Under the pieces are notes generated by a model. That model was not told the origin of the DNA. It did no database searches and worked only from the letters and a program-made list of their open reading frames with translations. A stretch of DNA of 19,614 nt from JAMCXS01 sp964459065 (GTDB lineage: Bacteria > Acidobacteriota > Terriglobia > UBA7540), in NCBI GenBank assembly GCA_964459065.1, contig CAYWMN010000050.1, forward strand, positions 1 to 19,614. The letters are read 5' to 3'. This document shows, piece after piece, positions 16,501-19,614 of this stretch. The first letter of the stretch is position 1. Every line of letters begins with the position of its first letter. The position numbers and the translations under genes are program-made.

Positions 16501-16889
16501 AGCAGCGGAACCTTTGATCTGACGGTCACAATTTGTTTGGCTTTGCCAATCGGGAGGTGAAAGTCCAGACTTCGGGTCAAGCCTAATCCTACCGTGATGG
16601 TTTGAACGGTCGTCTGGAACCCGCGTGCGCTGGAGCTCACCGAGTATTCGCCGGGCTCAAGAAAAGGAAACAGGTAAGCGCCACCCTTCCCGGTCACCGT
16701 TTTTTGGGTATTGCCGGTTCCATCATTCTTCAGGGTGAGGGTGGCCTTCTGGATCACCCTTCCGGACGGGTCCATCACCCGTCCCTCAACGGCTCCGGTG
16801 GTTGTGGACTGCGCCCGGACTATAGGCGAAAAAATGAGAAGCGTTAGAGCCCAGAGGCCCAATCTCCTTAACACCAGCTGGTCCTGCAT
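13572..16889 (-). CDS. Oar-like TonB-dependent outer-membrane receptor with carboxypeptidase-regulatory-like domain
   Basis: The 1105-residue protein belongs to the large Oar/CarboxypepD-regulatory TonB-dependent receptors that are expanded in Acidobacteriota and are thought to import oligosaccharides or other large nutrients; ligands are mostly unknown. A signal peptide (hydrophobic 11-22, likely cleaved after VRA at 24-26) precedes a beta-sandwich regulatory domain at about 31-115 (GAVEGRVMDPSGRVIQKATL, GGAYLFPFLEPGEYSVSSSA). A plug-like domain follows at about 130-260 (NDIKEATVVTNGYSGEYGGL, GANINYITKSGTNHFHGNAN), then a long beta-barrel. The chain ends VRAQLTF, with the terminal aromatic residue typical of barrel assembly signals. 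Start ATG has GAGG seven bases upstream. It appears monocistronic with a long upstream region containing a dyad at 16935-16955. Confidence 0.92.
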   Translation of the reverse strand: MQDQLVLRRLGLWALTLLIFSPIVRAQSTTTGAVEGRVMDPSGRVIQKATLTLKNDGTGNTQKTVTGKGGAYLFPFLEPGEYSVSSSARGFQTTVQTITVGLGLTRSLDFHLPIGKAKQIVTVRSKVPLLQTANGNNSSAITLAQIANIPNPGNDLTFIAQLVPGAVMNTEGGTGNISLYGLPATSNLFTVNGMNDMAPLLSVNNSGATNLMLGLNDIKEATVVTNGYSGEYGGLAGANINYITKSGTNHFHGNANYYWNGSALDANSFFNNATNTPRPFVNANQWSASLGGPIDKDKAFFFVNQEGLRVLIPTSQETQVPTPAFEQATIANLNSLRLTDSVPFYQKIFDLYNNAPGASRAQDILPNHGCSNVTALASGEACALAYRSTVSQLTDQWLLSSRLDFNVSPTNRVFVHGEIDRGHQATVTDPISSAFNVVSNQPEEQGQAGWTHIVGNNKVNSLRATLQYVSAIFGPPSLSKALQAFPSTMYFYDGSLTMLGGADYAYPQGTKTTQYQFIDDFSWLHGNHNLKFGVNYARSDMSDYDFGALTSGFLGVFSLNDFYNGGATGDLLEQTFPTSLVQPFAFYRLGFYGQDRWRVRQNLQLTLTLRADHASNPVCQHNCFARLAQPFPSLNHDTSIPYNKAILVNQRQEFTGLTALGWQPRLGFAWQPFGQGRGLVVRGGVGIFYDGIPGFSVESIAGNPPNNNEFLVFSNNLSPTESSNLFADAANSNAAFVNAFASGGTLASIETSQPNFTPPNVTSTAQTIHLPQYQEWNLEVQKQLGRNTLVSLNYVGNHGIHELIPNASVNAYSYYATFPGLPSLPPDSRFATVTNIESAGVSSYNGLTARFRHNFADGILEANYTYGHALDILSNGGALLPFVYATNQSILSPQNPNDIRANYGNADYDVRHNLNLNYVWNLPLNHLQLSRGLSAVTKGWQVSGTLFARSGFPYTVQDMQAVSTLQYENYGGPLYATFLSGPTGSCSNPNRPCLTTGQFEPSTNNPNHFGVQGRNMFRGPGYFNTDFAISKATSLPGWESAKLALGFQFFNVLNHPNFDQPIANLYSTQFGQIINTVSPPTSIFGAGLGADASPRLIQVRAQLTF

Positions 16890-16934
16890 GTCAACACCTC
16901 GAGAAGTTTGCCCATCATAGATAGTATTCGATCG

Positions 16935-16955
16935 CTAACCTTGTAGTGAGGTTAG
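16935..16955. promoter_or_regulatory. 21-bp dyad upstream of the Oar-like gene, candidate operator
   Basis: CTAACCT-TGTAGTG-AGGTTAG is a perfect 7-bp inverted repeat with a 7-nt centre, 46 nt upstream of the receptor's start codon. The position suits repressor binding over a promoter, or a leader hairpin. An overlapping -10-like TACTAT lies at 16921-16926 on the minus strand, without a clear -35. Confidence 0.4.
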
Positions 16956-17732
16956 TCGTGGGTACAGACCAGTCCTTGTCTGTGGATATCGCCCGTTTTG
17001 GGACGAAGCCTTGGTTGCCCTTTGAGTAGTCTTTTCTGCACTGGGCGTCGGCACTGAGAATAATTTTGGACTTGTATTGCGTCGCAGGTTAAAGGAATTC
17101 GGAACCTCTTCGCCATTGCCATGGGGCCCATCAATGTGAAACACAGAAAAACGCGCGGGCTCCCTTGTCCCTCATTTTTTCTCCTGATGATGGAGGCCGG
17201 ATTTCGGTTGCTGTTCCTTATGAGGGAGTCGTCGCACCGGCAGCAGCATGCAATCTTAGCCTGGGGAGCGCAGACGATCTGACGGGTCTTGATGACGCTG
17301 GTCCAACGGCGGTACAGCGGAGCGTTGCCTTTGAAATTATCGAGGACTGGTCTGGGAATCTCGATTGGAAATGTGCTCTTCCAAAACGAGTTGGTATGCA
17401 GCGCCTGGAGGGCTAACGCGTTCGACAAAACAACTCCACTTTCATTTGGCTTGGGGAATTACTTGCTTTGCGATTTAGATTCATCCCGGGGATGCCGAAG
17501 ATGTTCCGGACACCGGATAAGGGATGCTTTTCGAAGTATGTCTCCTTCGGTTCCTGCGCCTGACCGGGAGCTAATATCCTGTTTGCCGCTTGCTTTTGAT
17601 GCTCAACCCGGAGACAAAAATTAAATTTTAACAATCTATAACCATTAAATCAACAAGTATGATTTCGTAAACCGGGCTAAGCTTTTCAAAATGCCGCCGG
17701 GGTAGGTTCCAAGAGTGACATGCGGGTTTTCT

Positions 17733-17765
17733 TTTACCTTGATCGAATTGATTCTCCAAGGTAAA
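17733..17765. promoter_or_regulatory. Nested palindrome upstream of the PEGA-domain gene
   Basis: TTTACCTTG (17733-17741) and CAAGGTAAA (17757-17765) are perfect 9-bp inverted copies separated by 15 nt. Inside them lies another palindrome, GAAT-TG-ATTC (17745-17754), almost on the same centre. The element is about 180 nt upstream of the PEGA gene start. It could be an operator for a dimeric regulator or a transcript hairpin; no T run follows closely. Confidence 0.35.
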
Positions 17766-17946
17766 GTGTGGAGGATTGACGTTCTCCTTGATCCGATGGG
17801 GCACAGTATGCTATTAGAGATATGTTAACTGGCTGCTTTTGGCGCATGGCTCCATTCCATTCAGTTGACAGACAAATGGGTCTGAATTGGACCGCATTGG
17901 AAGCCACCGGCAAGCGATACTGGAAGCAGACAGAAAGGAAGGTATG

Positions 17947-18420
17947 ATGAGCCATCGAGTTTGGTTTTTGAGCGTGGTTGCGGCGAGTGTACTGGCAATG
18001 ACCTCCTGGGCATACGGCCAGCAGATGAGTGGTCAGAACATGGGCATAACTACCAGCCCGACCCCCAACCAGCAGCAAGGCACGAATCAGAACGGGCCGC
18101 AGAGCGGGAACCAGAAGGCCAATGAGCAACCCCAACCGGTAGCTCCCCGGTTTCTGACTTACACCAAGGAAGCCAACCCCGGCTTGGAATCAGGGAAGTC
18201 CGGTAAGTCGTATCTCTTGAATTTCAGCTCAGCGCCAGCCGGAGCCGACGTTTATGTGAACGGGTATTTTATGGGCCATACACCGACCACGGTCCAGATT
18301 CCCGCTGGCGAATATCTCGTGACGGTCCAGAAGTGGGGTTATCGGGAATGGGTTAAAGAGTTCGTGGTTTCCCGGACCTCGCCGTTGAATGTGCGACCTG
18401 ATCTGAAGCCGAATTGGTAG
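17947..18420 (+). CDS. Secreted PEGA-domain protein
   Basis: The 157-residue product carries an N-terminal signal peptide (MSHRVWFLSVVAASVLAMTS, likely cleaved after AYG near 24), then a low-complexity linker rich in Gln, Asn, Gly and Pro (about 25-66). The C-terminal domain at about 88-150 matches PEGA: SAPAGADVYVNGYFMGHTPT, then VQIPAGEYLVTVQKWGYREW. PEGA is a small beta-sheet module common in bacterial surface and periplasmic proteins; its binding partner is generally unknown. Two adjacent ATG codons (17944, 17947) are possible; AAGGA lies seven bases before the second, which I chose. It reads as a stand-alone gene. A role in envelope or wall contacts is inference from the fold and export signal only. 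Confidence 0.8.
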   Translation: MSHRVWFLSVVAASVLAMTSWAYGQQMSGQNMGITTSPTPNQQQGTNQNGPQSGNQKANEQPQPVAPRFLTYTKEANPGLESGKSGKSYLLNFSSAPAGADVYVNGYFMGHTPTTVQIPAGEYLVTVQKWGYREWVKEFVVSRTSPLNVRPDLKPNW

Positions 18421-18787
18421 AAATCTTGTAGCCGGCGACCGCTTGGTTGCTGGATGCTTTTCATCGGCAAGCTGGCCGGGGCCTAAGGCGGTCGAATCAG
18501 ACAGCCTGCAAGGCTCCGGTCGGCAAGGCCCCTCACGTTGCTTGAAGCCGGAAACCGCCGGCCGCCCTTCGCGTAAACCTCCCTGCCGCTATTTTTTTCG
18601 CGCTGCAGCCGGCCCGCGCAACGCCACCCCAAAACTCCAATATCCTTGGCCGTGCAATCAGACGGAACTCTTGTCTTGCCCGTGGCAGGCGCACCGGGGA
18701 CTTGACCCTTGGGGCTGTGCCATAATGGGGAATTTGAGCGGCGAAAAACATGCCCGCCCATAGACTTCACTCAAAAGGGAACCTCCT
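18421..18787. other. Intergenic region between PEGA gene and dehydratase
   Basis: These 367 nt hold no supportable gene. A small hairpin GCCGG-AAACCG-CCGGC (18547-18562) and a T7 run (18592-18598) occur, but they are 29 nt apart and do not form a standard terminator. No confident promoter was found: TTGACC and CATAAT before the dehydratase are only 13 nt apart. Confidence 0.45.
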
Positions 18788-19614
18788 ATGCCGGCAAAGA
18801 AGAAAAAGCAGACGGTGTTGCGAAGCAGAGCCTGGTTCGGCAAAGACGACCGCTGGGGAATGGCGCAGCGCGCCTGGCTGCGGGCCGAAGGCTTCAGCGA
18901 GCGCGTCTTCCAGGGCAAGCCCGTCATCGGGATCTGCAATTCCTGGAGCGAGCTTAATAACTGCAATGCGCACCTGCGCCAGGTGGCCGAAGCCGCCAAA
19001 CGCGGCGTCTGGGAAGCGGGGGGCTTTCCGCTGGAGTTCCCGACGATTTCGCTGGGTGAAATGCTGATGAAGCCCACGACGATGCTCTACCGAAATCTGA
19101 TGGCGATGGACGTGGAAGAATCGATCACGGCTTATCCGCTGGATGGTGTCGTCCTGCTGGCGGGCTGTGACAAGACGACTCCCGCGCAGTTGATGGGGGC
19201 GGCCAGCGCCGACATTCCCGCCCTGATGGTTCCCGGCGGGCCGATGTTGCGCGGGATGTGGCGCGGCCAGGAACTGGGCTCGGGAACCGACGTGCGCCGC
19301 CTGTGGGAAGAAGTCCGCGCCGGCCGGCTTAGCGAAGAGGAATGGTGCGAAGTGGAATCCTGCGTTTCGCGCAGCGCGGGCCATTGCACGGTGATGGGAA
19401 CCGCATCGACCATGGCGTGCATCGCTGAAGCTCTGGGCATGACGCTGCCGGGTGCGGCGGATGTTCCGGCTTCCGACGCCCGGCGCCTGGCGATTGCCGA
19501 GCGCAGTGGCCGCCGCATCGTGGAGATGGTGCAGGAGGATCTGCGGCCTTCCCGCATTATGACCCGCCAGGCTCTCGACAACGCCATCCGCGTCGACATG
19601 GCGATTGGTGGCTC
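18788..19614 (+). CDS. IlvD/Edd family dehydratase, sugar-acid (aldonate) type, cut by window end
   Basis: Members of this family are Fe-S enzymes that dehydrate dihydroxy acids or aldonates to 2-keto-3-deoxy acids. The first 275 residues are present, roughly half the usual length. The three cluster-ligand cysteines fall at Cys59 (ELNNCNAH), Cys127 (LLAGCDKTTPAQLMGAAS) and Cys200 (GHCTVMGTAST), with Asp128-Lys129 beside the second as metal ligands. These positions are the same as I recall for the [2Fe-2S] L-arabinonate dehydratase of Rhizobium. The wording GGPMLRGMWRGQELGSGTDV and GRRIVEMVQEDLRPSRIMT also favours the sugar-acid branch over biosynthetic IlvD. Start ATG has AAGGGA seven bases upstream. 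It could feed a non-phosphorylative pentose or hexonate pathway; the substrate is not determined. The catalytic serine region lies beyond the window. Confidence 0.9.
   Translation, partial: MPAKKKKQTVLRSRAWFGKDDRWGMAQRAWLRAEGFSERVFQGKPVIGICNSWSELNNCNAHLRQVAEAAKRGVWEAGGFPLEFPTISLGEMLMKPTTMLYRNLMAMDVEESITAYPLDGVVLLAGCDKTTPAQLMGAASADIPALMVPGGPMLRGMWRGQELGSGTDVRRLWEEVRAGRLSEEEWCEVESCVSRSAGHCTVMGTASTMACIAEALGMTLPGAADVPASDARRLAIAERSGRRIVEMVQEDLRPSRIMTRQALDNAIRVDMAIGG

Larger units (their letters stand above)
16890..17946. other. Gene-poor kilobase between divergent Oar-like and PEGA genes
   Basis: Just over 1 kb lies between two divergent genes, far longer than promoters need. Several frames of 70-160 codons exist on both strands but overlap each other, lack convincing Shine-Dalgarno sites and match no family I know. 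An AT-rich patch (about 17615-17690) contains the palindrome AAAATT-A-AATTTT (17617-17629). A larger dyad lies at 17733-17765. A weak promoter-like pair TTGATC (17788-17793) and TATTAG (17812-17817), 18 nt apart, precedes the PEGA gene. Confidence 0.45.

Noticed and set aside
17165..17416. Plus-strand open frame of 83 codons
   Set aside because: No clear ribosome site or family, and antisense to another equally weak frame.
16952..17428. Minus-strand open frame of 158 codons
   Set aside because: It covers the candidate operator region of the receptor, has no family resemblance and shares the interval with other open frames; more likely chance.

Overview
The window looks like a chromosomal segment of an Acidobacteriota member. 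This is inferred from gene content: a very large Oar-like TonB-dependent receptor with an N-terminal carboxypeptidase-regulatory-like domain, secreted glycoside hydrolases (GH20 and GH127-like), a sugar-acid type IlvD/Edd dehydratase, and small zinc-finger regulators. Base composition is moderately GC-rich, and clear Shine-Dalgarno sites precede many genes. No insertion sequence, prophage or CRISPR array is visible.

Layout, left to right. 1-1165 (minus): a membrane protein followed by an ECF-type sigma factor cut by the window edge, with a plausible promoter and leader hairpin upstream. 1555-2820 (minus): an M16 zinc peptidase. 3196-5271 (minus): an exported GH20 beta-N-acetylhexosaminidase with a clear intrinsic terminator at 3108-3146. 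5553-5629 (plus): tRNA-Ile(GAT) with a good promoter. 6018-7421 (minus): an MtaB-type methanol:corrinoid methyltransferase homologue with the three expected zinc ligands, and no corrinoid protein or MtaA-like partner in the window. 7855-9870 (minus): a Tat-exported GH127/DUF1680 protein, divergent from 10218-11507 (plus), an MFS transporter of the anion:cation symporter (sugar-acid) type; a 17-bp palindrome lies between them. 11694-13526 (plus): three housekeeping-like genes, a DksA/TraR protein, a ComF phosphoribosyltransferase and an HNH nuclease. 13572-16889 (minus): the Oar-like receptor. After a gene-poor kilobase come a secreted PEGA-domain protein (17947-18420, plus) and the first 275 codons of an aldonate-type dehydratase (18788 to the window end, plus).

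Taken together, much of the window suits scavenging of carbohydrate polymers: outer-membrane uptake, exported hydrolases releasing N-acetylhexosamine and possibly L-arabinofuranose, an inner-membrane carrier for sugar acids, and a dehydratase feeding a non-phosphorylative sugar-acid route. That pathway is an inference from families; the genes are not one operon. The most unexpected item is the MtaB homologue, a family best known from methylotrophic methanogens and acetogens, here standing alone among sugar genes.
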